This document shows positions 17,487-26,455 of a stretch of 64,000 nucleotides of DNA, piece by piece. The position numbers and the translations under genes were made by a program. The notes beneath the pieces were generated by a model, which was not told the origin of the DNA, made no database searches, and saw nothing but the letters and a program-made list of their open reading frames with translations. This DNA is from Micromonospora sp. RHAY321 (lineage in GTDB: Bacteria > Actinomycetota > Actinomycetes > Mycobacteriales > Micromonosporaceae): the NCBI RefSeq assembly GCF_023896955.1, contig NZ_JAMHIW010000009.1:170930-234929 (forward strand), read 5' to 3'. Numbering within the stretch: position 1 is the stretch's first letter; each line of letters starts with the position of its first letter.

Positions 17487-18860
17487 CTACCGGTACGCCG
17501 GGTCGAGGACATCGCCCCGGAACAGACCGGTCGGGTCGACCCGAATCCGGGTCCGGTCCACCCTGTCCGCCTGCACAGGGTCGAGGTGCCCCTGCGGATG
17601 CTCCCGGTTCTCCACGAACGTGGGGGCGGTCCGGCCGGTGTCCCACGGGGTGAGCGCCGCCCGGATCTGCGCGCACCGAGCCGTGATCGCCGCGGTGCTG
17701 TCCTGGTCCACCGGCACACCGGCAGCGGTGTACGCGTACGCGGCGGTGAGGTGGCTCAGCGCGCCACCGGCCGGGTCGGGCACCGCCAGCCGCCCGCCGA
17801 GCTGGCGCAGCCCGGCCGCGACCAGCGGCGAGTCGGGGTCCACCGTGGCCTCGAGGAACGTGGCGGCGGCATCCGCGTCGAGTTCGCCGAGCAGGAGGTG
17901 GTCTCCGACGACCGGAACCGGGTCACTGGGCTCCAGGTGCACCTCCAGCACGGTGGCCGGGGTGGCCACCTGCCAGTTGTCCAGCACCGGCTCGGCCACC
18001 GCGCGCAGCGGCCCCAGCAGGTCGTCGGCCTGCTGCTGGGCGGTTGCCGGGTCCGCGCCGGGCTCGGCGAGCACCGCGCCGTCCAGTGTGAGCACCGGGC
18101 CGCCGGTGAGCTCCGGCGGGACGCCCGGCACCGCGGGCATGTTCAGCACCCGCAGCGACGTGGTTGCCGTCCACGGCGCCTGCCGGGTCCAGGCCAGCCA
18201 GTGGTCCAGCAGTCGCGCGGCGTGGGTGACCGGCCAGAACGACGCGCCGGTGACCACGGTGGCGGCCGGGAACAGCGCGAACTCGACGGCGGTGACGACT
18301 CCGAAGCCGCCGCCTCCGCCGCGCAGCGCCCAGAACAGCTCCGGGTCGGTCGCCGCGTCGACCCGGCGCAGCTCGCCGTCGGCGGTGACGAGCTCCACCG
18401 CCCGCAGACTGTTCACCGCCAGCCCGGTGTACCGCCCGTAGAAGCTGAGCCCGCCGCGCAGCAGGTAGCCGACGACGCCGACCAGGGGGGACGAGCCGTG
18501 CGCCGCGGCCAGCCCGGAGCCGGCCGCGGCGGTGACCACGTCGCCCCACTGCGTGCCGGCCGGAACGCGGGCCACCCGCCGGGCGGTGTCGATCTCGACA
18601 CCGCCGGCTAGCCGGGTACGGATCAGCAGCGCGTGGTCCATCGGGGCCGCGGTCGTCGAGGCGTGCCCGGTGGCGTGAACCCGCACCTCGAGCCCTTCGG
18701 TGCGGGCGTGCCGGATGGCGGCGCGCACCTCGTCGACGGTGTGCGCGGTGGTCGCGGCGGCCGGCCGTACCGGCGCGTGCAGGTTGAACACCCCGGTCGC
18801 GGCCGCGTACGCCGGGTCGCCGGGTCGGGCGACGGCCCCGGGGGCACCGACCGCCGTCAT
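17487..18860 (-). CDS. FAD-linked oxidase with PCMH domain
   Basis: The 457-aa protein is a VAO/PCMH-type flavoprotein: VRVHATGHASTT contains the histidine normally joined covalently to FAD, and RGGGGGFGVVTAVEF is the usual second FAD-binding loop. The cysteine that would make a bicovalent bond in berberine-bridge-type enzymes is replaced in the SSPLVGVVGYLL segment, so attachment is at most through histidine. The C-terminal DP(T)GLFRGD motif is typical. It oxidises an alcohol or C-H bond with O2 as acceptor. No signal peptide is visible, so it is cytoplasmic, unlike the FAD oxidase at 50966. It overlaps the upstream methyltransferase gene by 4 bp. The substrate is unknown. Confidence 0.85.
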   Translation of the reverse strand: MTAVGAPGAVARPGDPAYAAATGVFNLHAPVRPAAATTAHTVDEVRAAIRHARTEGLEVRVHATGHASTTAAPMDHALLIRTRLAGGVEIDTARRVARVPAGTQWGDVVTAAAGSGLAAAHGSSPLVGVVGYLLRGGLSFYGRYTGLAVNSLRAVELVTADGELRRVDAATDPELFWALRGGGGGFGVVTAVEFALFPAATVVTGASFWPVTHAARLLDHWLAWTRQAPWTATTSLRVLNMPAVPGVPPELTGGPVLTLDGAVLAEPGADPATAQQQADDLLGPLRAVAEPVLDNWQVATPATVLEVHLEPSDPVPVVGDHLLLGELDADAAATFLEATVDPDSPLVAAGLRQLGGRLAVPDPAGGALSHLTAAYAYTAAGVPVDQDSTAAITARCAQIRAALTPWDTGRTAPTFVENREHPQGHLDPVQADRVDRTRIRVDPTGLFRGDVLDPAYR

Positions 18861-20392
18861 GCTTTCGTCTTCTCGGCGGTCACGAAGACGAACGTGCCCT
18901 GACCGGAGATGTCCCGCACCGTCATCCCCGCGTCGGTCAGCCACTGGCGGATCTCGTCCACCGTGAACAGCAGCATCCCCTCCAGGCGGCTGGGGAAGTA
19001 GTGCGACGCCTGGAAGTACCGGGCGATCGGGTCGTCGTCCCAGCGGAACGTCATCATGGTGAAACTGCCGCCCGGCCGCAGGCACCGGCCCATCTCGGCG
19101 ATCCCGGCGGCCGCGTCGTCCGGAAAGGCCTGCAGCGCGTTCCAGCAGTTCACCGCACCCAGGCTGGCATCGTCGAAGGGCAGGGCGGTGGCGCTGGCCA
19201 GCACGGCCGGCACCTGGGGCAGCCGGGCGCGCAGCACGTTCAGCATGGGCAGGGCCATGTCCAGCGCGATCACCCGGTCGGCGCCCACGGTCCTGGCGAC
19301 CACCTCGGTCCACCGGCCGGCGCCGGCGGCCACGTCGAGCACGGGCCCCTCCACCGGGCGCAGGTGCCCGGCCAGGTACCGGTCCTCGTCGGCGGGGGTC
19401 ACCGCGTTGTCCCAGTTGGCGCCGGCGATCCGCAGGAAGGCCGGGCGCAGCACCGACTCGTAGTAGATGCCGAGCGTCGGCATGGCGGCCAGCTTGCTCA
19501 GCAGGTCCGCGGTGACCTCGTCGGCGGTTCCCTCGGTGATGCCGGTGGTCAGGTCGAGCACGCCGTTGGCGATGGGGTAGGCGGTGCCGCAGCTGGCGCA
19601 GCGCACCCCGTCCGCACCGAACGACAGCCGGCCGCCGCACCTGCGGCACCTGAACGCGGCCGCGTGCCGGGCGAGGATGTCGCCCTCCGGCGCCGGGCCG
19701 GGCTGTACCGGCCGGTGCGGGGGGACAGCGTCGGTGACCACTGCCGGCGCGCCGTGTCGGGCCGCCCAGTAGGCCTTCGCGCCCGAGTACGCCAGCACGG
19801 TACGGCTGTCGTTCTCCCAGTTCGCGGCGACCTGCGCAGGGGTGAGTGTGCGGGTCTGCGCCTGGTGGTAGGCGCGCTCGGCCTCGTCGAGGGGCCACGC
19901 CGACGGCGACGGCCAGACCCGGCCCAGGTCCGGGTCGTCCGGGTCCAGTCGTTGCAGGCTGCGCTCCAGCCGGCTGCGGTCCTCCGCGTCGAGGTCCAGG
20001 TCGGCCACGGCGGCGAGGATCTGGTCCCGGTCGTCGGTGAACTGGCTGAGCAGGTAGAGCAGGGCCAGGGTCAGCGGCTCCCGGCTGTCGCGGTTCTTCA
20101 CCAGCTCCAGATAGCGGGGGAGGCCCTTGCGCACCTCGGCGGCGACCGGGCCGTCGGTCGCCGGGTGCTCGGCCTCCGCGAGGAGGCCGAGCAGCACCAG
20201 CAGATGCCCCTGCCGGTCCTCGCCGATCCGGTCCAGCGACGCCACCAGGGTCGCCGCCGCCGGGCGGGCCAGCTCGGTCAGGGTGCCGTCGCGCCAGAGC
20301 GCGCCGGCCAGCCGCTGGAACTGCGCGTCGATTCGGTCGGGTGTCGCATCCGTGAAAGCCGTCAGCAGTTCGGCCACCGTCGCGTGTGTCAT
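18857..20392 (-). CDS. Zinc-ribbon methyltransferase with ~200-aa helical N-terminal domain
   Basis: The 511-aa protein has three parts. Residues ~1-200 are helical and leucine-rich and resemble no domain I can name. Residues ~225-260 carry a four-cysteine zinc ribbon (CRRCGG ... CASCG). The C-terminal half is a class I SAM methyltransferase with VLDVAAGAGRWTEVV, VIALDMALPML and CLRPGGSF. The ribbon plus methyltransferase pair occurs in RlmA-like and several antibiotic-cluster enzymes; the N-terminal extension is unusual. The start at 20392 is chosen because protein-like sequence begins there, though the ribosome site is weak. It is coupled to the PCMH oxidase. The target (metabolite or RNA/self-resistance) is open. 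Confidence 0.75.
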   Translation of the reverse strand: MTHATVAELLTAFTDATPDRIDAQFQRLAGALWRDGTLTELARPAAATLVASLDRIGEDRQGHLLVLLGLLAEAEHPATDGPVAAEVRKGLPRYLELVKNRDSREPLTLALLYLLSQFTDDRDQILAAVADLDLDAEDRSRLERSLQRLDPDDPDLGRVWPSPSAWPLDEAERAYHQAQTRTLTPAQVAANWENDSRTVLAYSGAKAYWAARHGAPAVVTDAVPPHRPVQPGPAPEGDILARHAAAFRCRRCGGRLSFGADGVRCASCGTAYPIANGVLDLTTGITEGTADEVTADLLSKLAAMPTLGIYYESVLRPAFLRIAGANWDNAVTPADEDRYLAGHLRPVEGPVLDVAAGAGRWTEVVARTVGADRVIALDMALPMLNVLRARLPQVPAVLASATALPFDDASLGAVNCWNALQAFPDDAAAGIAEMGRCLRPGGSFTMMTFRWDDDPIARYFQASHYFPSRLEGMLLFTVDEIRQWLTDAGMTVRDISGQGTFVFVTAEKTKA

Positions 20393-20721
20393 GCAAGAAA
20401 CCCTGGTCGCTCCATGTCGCCTCACGCACATCCCAGATTGCGGCCGCAGGACATTCTCGGAGATGCGACGTCGCCGGGCGAGGTATGACGCTGGCGTTGA
20501 CCGGCTGTGGAGGGCGATACGACCTGGGCGGCGACGACGAGCGCGTCGATCGCCTCCCGCAGGCGTACCCGCCAACTCCCGGACCGGACCGTACCCCGGC
20601 GCAGATCGCGACCGGGCCGACCCGGCCCTCATCTCGTGACCACACGCCCGTGGCCTTCCCGGGTTCACCGCCATGACCCGGTTCGGCCACGGCTGCCGCC
20701 CGCCCAACCGACGGAGGAGAT

Positions 20722-23700
20722 GTGTACGCGACGACCTCGCCGCTCCAGGACGGAGTGTGGTTGCAGCACCGGATGGACCCGGGGTCCCCGGCGTACCAGG
20801 TGGGTTGGGCCTACCGGCTGACCGGCGCACTGGACCTGGCCGCGCTGCGCGCCGCCTGGCGCGCGGTGGTGCACCGACACGAGATCCTGCGTACCACGCT
20901 GGTCGAGCGGGACGGTCGGGCCGTGCAGCTGGTCAACCCGCCGGGCGACGTGACCCTGTCCATTGAGGACACCCATGAGTCGCCCGAGACGTGGTGTGCG
21001 CGGCGGGTGTGGGAGCCGGTCAGCCTCGCCGACGGGCCGCCCGCCACGCTGAGCGTGGCCCGACTCGGCCCGGCCGAGCACGTCCTGCTGCTCAGCGGGC
21101 ACCGGGCCGCCCTGGACGACCGTTCCGCCGCCATCGTGCTGGACGAGCTGTCCCGGTACTGTGCCGGCCGCCCGCCGGCCGGTCCGCCGCCCGCCCAGTA
21201 CGCCGATTACGCCCGCTGGCAGCGCGGTCTGGCCGGCACGCGGCGGTGGCACGACCTGGTCGACTGGTGGACCGCGGCGCTGTCACCCGCGGTGCCGCCG
21301 CTGGTGCTGCCGGCGGACCGGGCTCGCCCAGCCGGGCCGTCCTGGCCCGGCGGTGAGGTGCGGTTCGACTGGGATGAGCGGATGGGGCGGGCGCTGGCCG
21401 GGTTGGCCGCCGCGGCCAGCGCCGCGCCGCGCCTGGTGCTGGTCGCGGCCTTCCTGGCGCTGCTGCGGCGCTGGGGCGGCGGGGACCGCGTGGCGGTCGC
21501 CGTGCCGGTCCCGGTCCGCCCGGAGGCCGCCTTCGCCGGCCTCGTCGGGCCGTGCGCCAACCCGCTGGTGCTCTGCGTCGACCTCTCCGACGGGCCCACC
21601 TTCCGGGAGTTGCTGGACCGGGTGACGCGCACCGCCCGGGCCGCCGCCGACCACCGCGAGCTGCCCTTCCCCGACCTGGTCCGGGCGCTGAACCCGGACC
21701 GCGACCCGCGCCGCGTCCCGTTCTGCGACGCCATGGTGGTGCTCCGGGACGACCCGGAACCCTCGTTGCGCCTGCCCGGGGCGGTGGTTCGGCCGCTGCT
21801 GCTGCCGGCCGGGGCGGTGGCCACCGATCTCACCCTGACCGTGGACCGCGCCGGCCCCGCGGTCCGCGGTGCGCTGGCCTACCGGGCCAGCCTGTTCGAC
21901 CAGGCGTCCGCACGGCGCCTGGTCGAACAGCTCCGCACTCTGCTCGCTGCCGCGCTGGCCGAGCCGGGTACGCCGGTGGACGCGCTGCCGCTGGAGGAGC
22001 CCGACCGGTTGCGCGCCGCGGTGCTCACGGCCGACCAGGTGGCGGTCGGCGCACCCCGGCTGTCCGCGCCCGCGCTGGTGCACTTCTGGGCGGCGCGCCG
22101 GCCGGACGCGCCGGCCGTGGACGGCGGCGCCGAGGTGCTGACCTACCGGCAGCTCGCGGCGCGGGCCGCCGCAGTGACCCGGGCGCTGCGCGCCGGCGGC
22201 GAGGTGGCCGGAGCGCCGGTCGCGGTGCGGATGCCGGTCGGGCCGCGCCAGGCCGCCACCCTGCTCGGCGTGCTCGACGCCGGTGCGCACCTGGTGTGCC
22301 TCGGGCCCGGGGACGTTGGGGAGCGGGGCCGGGCCGTCCTCGCCGACCTGCGGCCGGCCTGTCTGTTGCTGGACCGGGCACCGGATGGGGACCGGCTGGC
22401 CGCCTGGTACCGCGACGAACTGGCCGGTCGCGTGCTCGACGTGACGACGCTGCCGGACCACGACGGCGAGCCGCCGGATCCGCCACCGGCGCTGGCCGAC
22501 CGGGCGTACGTCGCCTACACCTCCGGATCGACCGGCCAGCCCAAGGGCATCCCCCAGTCGCACGCCACGCTCTCGCAGTTCGTCACCTGGCTGGGCACGG
22601 AGTTCCGGATCGGCCCCGGCTCCCGGGTCGCCCAGTGGGCGGCACCCGGCTACGACGCCAGCCTGTGCGAGGCGTTCGCGGCGCTCGTTGCCGGCGCCAC
22701 CCTGTGCCCGGTAGCCGACCGGATCCGCGCGCATCCCGAGAAGCTGCTGGAGTGGCTCGCGACCGAGCGGATCACGCTGTTCCAGACCGTGCCCAGCGTC
22801 GCCCGCGAACTGCTGGCCGTCCTCGTCCGGCAGGGTGGCGCCGAGCGGCTCGCCGCCCTGGACCATCTGCTGCTGGCCGGGGAGGCACTGCCCGCCGAGC
22901 TCGCCGAGGGCCTGCGTGCGGCCCTGCCCTGGGTCCGGCTGATCAACCTGTACGGCCCCACCGAGTCCATCCTGGCCACCTGGCACGACGTCACCGGCCA
23001 CCCGGGCGGTGGGCCGGCGGGGGTACCGGTCGGCCGGTCGATCCCCGGCCGGCAGGTGCTGGTGCTGGACGACCAGGACCGGCCCTGCCCGGCCGGGGTC
23101 ACCGGCCAGTTGGTGGTCCGCGGCCCCTACGTCACCCCCGGCTACCTGGGCGCGGCCGCCGAACAGACAGCGCCGTTCCGGTCGCTGCCCGACCTGCCCG
23201 GGTACGGCATTCCGGCCGGCCCCTGCTACCGCACCGGTGATCTGGGCCGGCGGAGGTTCGACGGGCTGCTGGAGTTCCGGGGGCGCCGGGACCTCCAGGT
23301 CAAGCTGCACGGCACCCGGCTGGAGCTGACCGACGTCGAGGCGGCGCTCGCCGGGCAGGAGACGGTGTCCGAGTGCGTCGTGGTCGCGGTCCCCGGCCCG
23401 GACCGGATGGTGGCCCGGCTGGCCGCCTACGTGGTGCCACGGTCCGCGCCGGACGGGACGATGCCCGGCGTGGCCACCTGGCGGTCCGCGCTGCGTCGCC
23501 GGTTCGGCAGGGCGATGCCGCCGGTCTCGTTCACCACGATGGACGCGCTGCCGCGCAACCTGGGCGGCAAGGTGGACCGGCGGGCGCTGCCCGATCCCGA
23601 TCCGGTGTCGGCGGCGGACCCGCCGGAAACCCCGGTGGAGCATCGGGTGGCCGGGATCTGGGCCGAGCTGCTGGGCGCCGCTCCGGCCGGCGCCGACCAG

Positions 23701-23868
23701 TCCTTCTTCTCCGCGGGCGGGCACTCGCTGCTGGTACCGCGGCTGCTCGCCCGGGTCCGGGAAGCGTTCGGGGTGGACGTGCCGCTGTGGCACTTCTTCG
23801 CCGACCCGACCGTGCGCGGCCTGGCTGCCCTGGTCGGATCGCCCCTGGTCACCGAGGTGGCGGCATGA
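20722..23868 (+). CDS. NRPS module C*-A-PCP
   Basis: The 1048-aa protein is one NRPS module. Residues 1-430 are a condensation domain whose catalytic motif is degenerate: around H127 it reads GHRAALDD instead of HHxxxDG. Residues ~440-930 are an adenylation domain with A3 YTSGSTGQPKG (from Y599), A5 LYGPTES, A7 YRTGDLGR, A8 and A10 NLGGKVDR. Residues ~970-1040 are a PCP with phosphopantetheine serine S1002 in GGHSLL. Hand alignment to GrsA gives specificity positions D, A, C, Q, L, A, L, L; this does not name a substrate. Since no free-standing SgcC1-type A enzyme is present, this A domain may activate the beta-amino acid. GTG start with GGAGGA upstream. There is no thioesterase domain. Confidence 0.92.
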   Translation: MYATTSPLQDGVWLQHRMDPGSPAYQVGWAYRLTGALDLAALRAAWRAVVHRHEILRTTLVERDGRAVQLVNPPGDVTLSIEDTHESPETWCARRVWEPVSLADGPPATLSVARLGPAEHVLLLSGHRAALDDRSAAIVLDELSRYCAGRPPAGPPPAQYADYARWQRGLAGTRRWHDLVDWWTAALSPAVPPLVLPADRARPAGPSWPGGEVRFDWDERMGRALAGLAAAASAAPRLVLVAAFLALLRRWGGGDRVAVAVPVPVRPEAAFAGLVGPCANPLVLCVDLSDGPTFRELLDRVTRTARAAADHRELPFPDLVRALNPDRDPRRVPFCDAMVVLRDDPEPSLRLPGAVVRPLLLPAGAVATDLTLTVDRAGPAVRGALAYRASLFDQASARRLVEQLRTLLAAALAEPGTPVDALPLEEPDRLRAAVLTADQVAVGAPRLSAPALVHFWAARRPDAPAVDGGAEVLTYRQLAARAAAVTRALRAGGEVAGAPVAVRMPVGPRQAATLLGVLDAGAHLVCLGPGDVGERGRAVLADLRPACLLLDRAPDGDRLAAWYRDELAGRVLDVTTLPDHDGEPPDPPPALADRAYVAYTSGSTGQPKGIPQSHATLSQFVTWLGTEFRIGPGSRVAQWAAPGYDASLCEAFAALVAGATLCPVADRIRAHPEKLLEWLATERITLFQTVPSVARELLAVLVRQGGAERLAALDHLLLAGEALPAELAEGLRAALPWVRLINLYGPTESILATWHDVTGHPGGGPAGVPVGRSIPGRQVLVLDDQDRPCPAGVTGQLVVRGPYVTPGYLGAAAEQTAPFRSLPDLPGYGIPAGPCYRTGDLGRRRFDGLLEFRGRRDLQVKLHGTRLELTDVEAALAGQETVSECVVVAVPGPDRMVARLAAYVVPRSAPDGTMPGVATWRSALRRRFGRAMPPVSFTTMDALPRNLGGKVDRRALPDPDPVSAADPPETPVEHRVAGIWAELLGAAPAGADQSFFSAGGHSLLVPRLLARVREAFGVDVPLWHFFADPTVRGLAALVGSPLVTEVAA

Positions 23869-23962
23869 CGCACGGCGGAAGATGCGGACGCCGGACGGCG
23901 GATGCGACGGTGTGTGCGGGGTGCGGCTTCCGTGTCTCGTCTGAGCCTTCTAATGGGAGGAA

Positions 23963-25147
23963 ATGGTGCTGACCACCGATGTCCCGACGCGGGAACAGCT
24001 TGTTCATCGCGCGGCTGAACTGGTACCGGTGCTGCGGAAGAACGCGGCGTGGTCCGAGGAGAACCGGCGCATCCACAACGAGACCATCGAGGCGCTGGCC
24101 GACGCCGGTGTCTTCAAGATGCGGGTGCCGACCCGCTACGGGGGGTACGAGTCGGACACGCGGACCCTGGTCGACGTCGCCACCGAGCTGGGCAGGGGCG
24201 ACGGGTCCGCCTCGTGGACCGCGTCGGTGTACTGGATTCCGACCTGGATGGTGGGTCTGTTCCCGGACGAGGTGCAGGACGAGGTGTTCTCCACCCCGGA
24301 CGTACGGGTGTGCGGCACGCTGAGCCCGTCCGGGATGGCCGCCCCGGCCGACGGCGGCATCGTGCTCAACGGCAAGTGGGGGTTCATCACCGGCGCCCTG
24401 CACAGCCACTGGCAGGAGATCATCGCGGTTCTGGTGAGCCCGGACAGCGAGCCGATGCCGGTCATGGCGCTGGTCCCGACGTCGGAGCTGCAGATCGTCG
24501 ACGACTGGTACACCGCCGGCCTGAAGGGCACCGGCAGCGTCAGCACGGTCGCCCAGGACGTCTTCGTGCCGTCCGCCCGGGTCCTTCCGCTCGGCCAGAT
24601 CATCCAGGGACAGTCCGCCTCGAAGGCGAACGCGGACGCCCCGATCTACCGTGCGCCGCTGCTGCCGGTTGCCGCGGCGTCCTCGGTGGGCACCGTGCTC
24701 GGGCTGGCCGCGGGCGCCCGGCAGGCGTTCTTCCAGCGGCTGCCCGACCGCAAGATCACCTACACGAACTACGCCAGCCAGCGTGAGGCGCCACTGACCC
24801 ACCTCCAGGTCGCGGACGCCTCCATGAAGATCGACGAGGCGGAGTTCCACGCCCACCGGCTGGCCACGGTGGTGGACACCAAGGGCGTCGAGGGCGCGGC
24901 CTGGACGGTCGAGGAGAGGGTGCGCGCCCGCGCCGACATGGGCGCCGCCTGCCGGCTGGCCAAGGAGGCCGTGGACATCTTCAACACCGCCAGCGGCGGC
25001 TCGTCGATCTACGCCGACGTGCCGATCCAGCGCATCGAACGCGACATCCAGGCGGTCAACCTGCACGCGCTGATGCACCCGAACACCAACGCCGAGCTGT
25101 ACGGCCGGGTGCTGTGCGGCCTGGAGCCCAACAGCCTCTACATCTGA
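23963..25147 (+). CDS. Acyl-CoA-dehydrogenase-fold flavin-dependent hydroxylase, second copy
   Basis: The 394-aa protein is of the same superfamily as 8294-9532 and shares the motif VPTRYGGYES, SASW, GGIVLNGKWGFITGA and GLKGTGSVS. This pattern is that of group D flavin monooxygenases (HsaA, HpaH types) that use externally reduced flavin. The ATG at 23963 has TGGGAGG. It lies 94 bp after the NRPS and 30 bp before the SgcJ-like gene, so the three are probably one operon. Hydroxylation or dehydrogenation of a carrier-bound or free intermediate is likely, with the reductase at 45645 as a candidate electron source. The substrate is not readable. Confidence 0.82.
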   Translation: MVLTTDVPTREQLVHRAAELVPVLRKNAAWSEENRRIHNETIEALADAGVFKMRVPTRYGGYESDTRTLVDVATELGRGDGSASWTASVYWIPTWMVGLFPDEVQDEVFSTPDVRVCGTLSPSGMAAPADGGIVLNGKWGFITGALHSHWQEIIAVLVSPDSEPMPVMALVPTSELQIVDDWYTAGLKGTGSVSTVAQDVFVPSARVLPLGQIIQGQSASKANADAPIYRAPLLPVAAASSVGTVLGLAAGARQAFFQRLPDRKITYTNYASQREAPLTHLQVADASMKIDEAEFHAHRLATVVDTKGVEGAAWTVEERVRARADMGAACRLAKEAVDIFNTASGGSSIYADVPIQRIERDIQAVNLHALMHPNTNAELYGRVLCGLEPNSLYI

Positions 25148-25177
25148 TCCCGCAGACACGGGAGGAAGGCGATCACA

Positions 25178-25579
25178 ATGACTGTCACGGACGCGGACAA
25201 GGCGGCCGTCGCCGCCGTCCCCGGGCGCATCGTCGCCGCCTGGGCCAAGCACGACGGCGCGGCGTTCGCCGACGTCTTCACGGCGGACGGCACCATGATC
25301 CTGCCCGGCGTCTTCCGCAAGGGCCGGGCCGAGATCGAGTCCTACATGAGCACCGCTTTCCAGGGCCCCTTCAAGGGGACCCAGGTCACCGGGCAGCCGC
25401 TGGACCTGCGGTTCCTGGGTCAGGACGCGGCGCTGGTGATCACCGTTGGCGGGGTGCTGGCCCCGGGCGAGGCGAAGGTCTCCGATGATCGGGCCATCCG
25501 GGCCACCTGGGTGGTGGTGAAGCAGGACGGGCAGTGGCGGCTCGCCGCCTACCAGAACAGCCCACGCGGCGACAGCTAG
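25178..25579 (+). CDS. sgcJ-like: SgcJ/EcaC-family SnoaL/NTF2-like protein
   Basis: The 133-aa protein has the cone-shaped NTF2/SnoaL fold pattern: an amphipathic N-terminal helix (VPGRIVAAWAKHDGAAF), FTADGTMILPG, and terminal strands with IRATWVVVKQDGQWRLAAYQN. This subgroup is named after SgcJ of the C-1027 enediyne cluster and is widespread in enediyne loci, where it is implicated in early polyene/core formation. It has no nucleotide motif. It is the last gene of the NRPS operon, followed 7 bp later by a compound terminator. Confidence 0.88.
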   Translation: MTVTDADKAAVAAVPGRIVAAWAKHDGAAFADVFTADGTMILPGVFRKGRAEIESYMSTAFQGPFKGTQVTGQPLDLRFLGQDAALVITVGGVLAPGEAKVSDDRAIRATWVVVKQDGQWRLAAYQNSPRGDS

Positions 25580-25586
25580 TGAGAGT

Positions 25587-25644
25587 GTCGTCCCCGCCGG
25601 GCTTCTGCCGCTCTCCGGAGCAACCGGAGACCGGCGGGGACGAC
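25587..25644 (+). terminator. Compound hairpin after SgcJ-like gene
   Basis: The outer stem is 14 bp and perfect (25587-25600 with 25631-25644). Inside it is a second 7-bp stem (25612-25618 with 25624-25630) with a 5-nt loop. It begins 7 bp after the SgcJ-like stop and ends only 25 bp before the next start codon. Confidence 0.75.
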
Positions 25645-25669
25645 GTCCGTACGCTCAGCTTTTTCGAAG

Positions 25670-26431
25670 ATGCCGAACAGGTCGACGGACTCCCATGATT
25701 GTGTGGTGCGGGTCTACGACATGATCGTCAGCTATCGCCACCGGATGGCGGACCTCCTGGCCGGCCTGACCGACGAGCAGGTACGGCAGCGAACCCTCTG
25801 CGAGGCGTGGACCGTCCACGAGGTGGCGGCGCACCTGATCAGCTTCCTCCGATTCGGCCGGACCAAGCTCTACCTCGGGTTGCTCACGACGGCGGCGGAC
25901 CTCGACAGGGTCAACCTGCGCCTCACCGAGCGGGAGGCCGCACGGCCCACCGGCGAGATCGTCGAGTTGCTCCGTCGGTACGCCGATTCTCGGATCGCCA
26001 TCCCCCGGGCGGGTTACGACCCCGTTCTGACCGACCTTGTGCTGCACGAGCTGGACATCCGCCTGCCGCTCGGCATTCCCGGCGCCGTCCCGGAGAGGCA
26101 GCTGCGGGTCGCGATCCACCATCTCGCCACGAAACCCGCGCTCGGTTTCACCATGAACTCCCGGCTTCGGGACCTGCGGCTGGTCGCCACGGACACGGGA
26201 TGGAGCCACGGCAGGGGCCGCCTCGTACGAGGTGACGCCGAGACGCTGCTGCTCGGGATGGGCGGGCGGCGGTCGGCATTCGACCGGCTCGACGGCGACG
26301 GCGTACCCCTGCTGGCCCAGCGGGTGGCCTCGCCGCCGCGACCCGGCGCGGCCCGGCGGCTCGGGATGGTCCTCGACGTCCTGGTCCATCCGGCTCCGGC
26401 AGAGCGTCGCTCCCGCGCCGCCGCCGGCTGA
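25670..26431 (+). CDS. DinB-like maleylpyruvate-isomerase-family protein (TIGR03083 type)
   Basis: The 253-aa protein has the mycothiol-dependent maleylpyruvate isomerase/DinB fold: MADLLAGLTDEQ, the first metal histidine in WTVHEVAAHL, and the second site in VLHELDIRLPLG. Family members use mycothiol as cofactor or as S-transferase substrate and bind a divalent metal with three histidines. The ATG at 25670 has no clear ribosome site and lies only 25 bp beyond a terminator-like hairpin, so the start may be further in (a GTG cluster near 25702). A role in thiol chemistry on the enediyne, including detoxification, is possible (inference). Confidence 0.75.
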   Translation: MPNRSTDSHDCVVRVYDMIVSYRHRMADLLAGLTDEQVRQRTLCEAWTVHEVAAHLISFLRFGRTKLYLGLLTTAADLDRVNLRLTEREAARPTGEIVELLRRYADSRIAIPRAGYDPVLTDLVLHELDIRLPLGIPGAVPERQLRVAIHHLATKPALGFTMNSRLRDLRLVATDTGWSHGRGRLVRGDAETLLLGMGGRRSAFDRLDGDGVPLLAQRVASPPRPGAARRLGMVLDVLVHPAPAERRSRAAAG

Positions 26432-26455
26432 GGTCGTCCGCGGGAGCCGCAGCCC

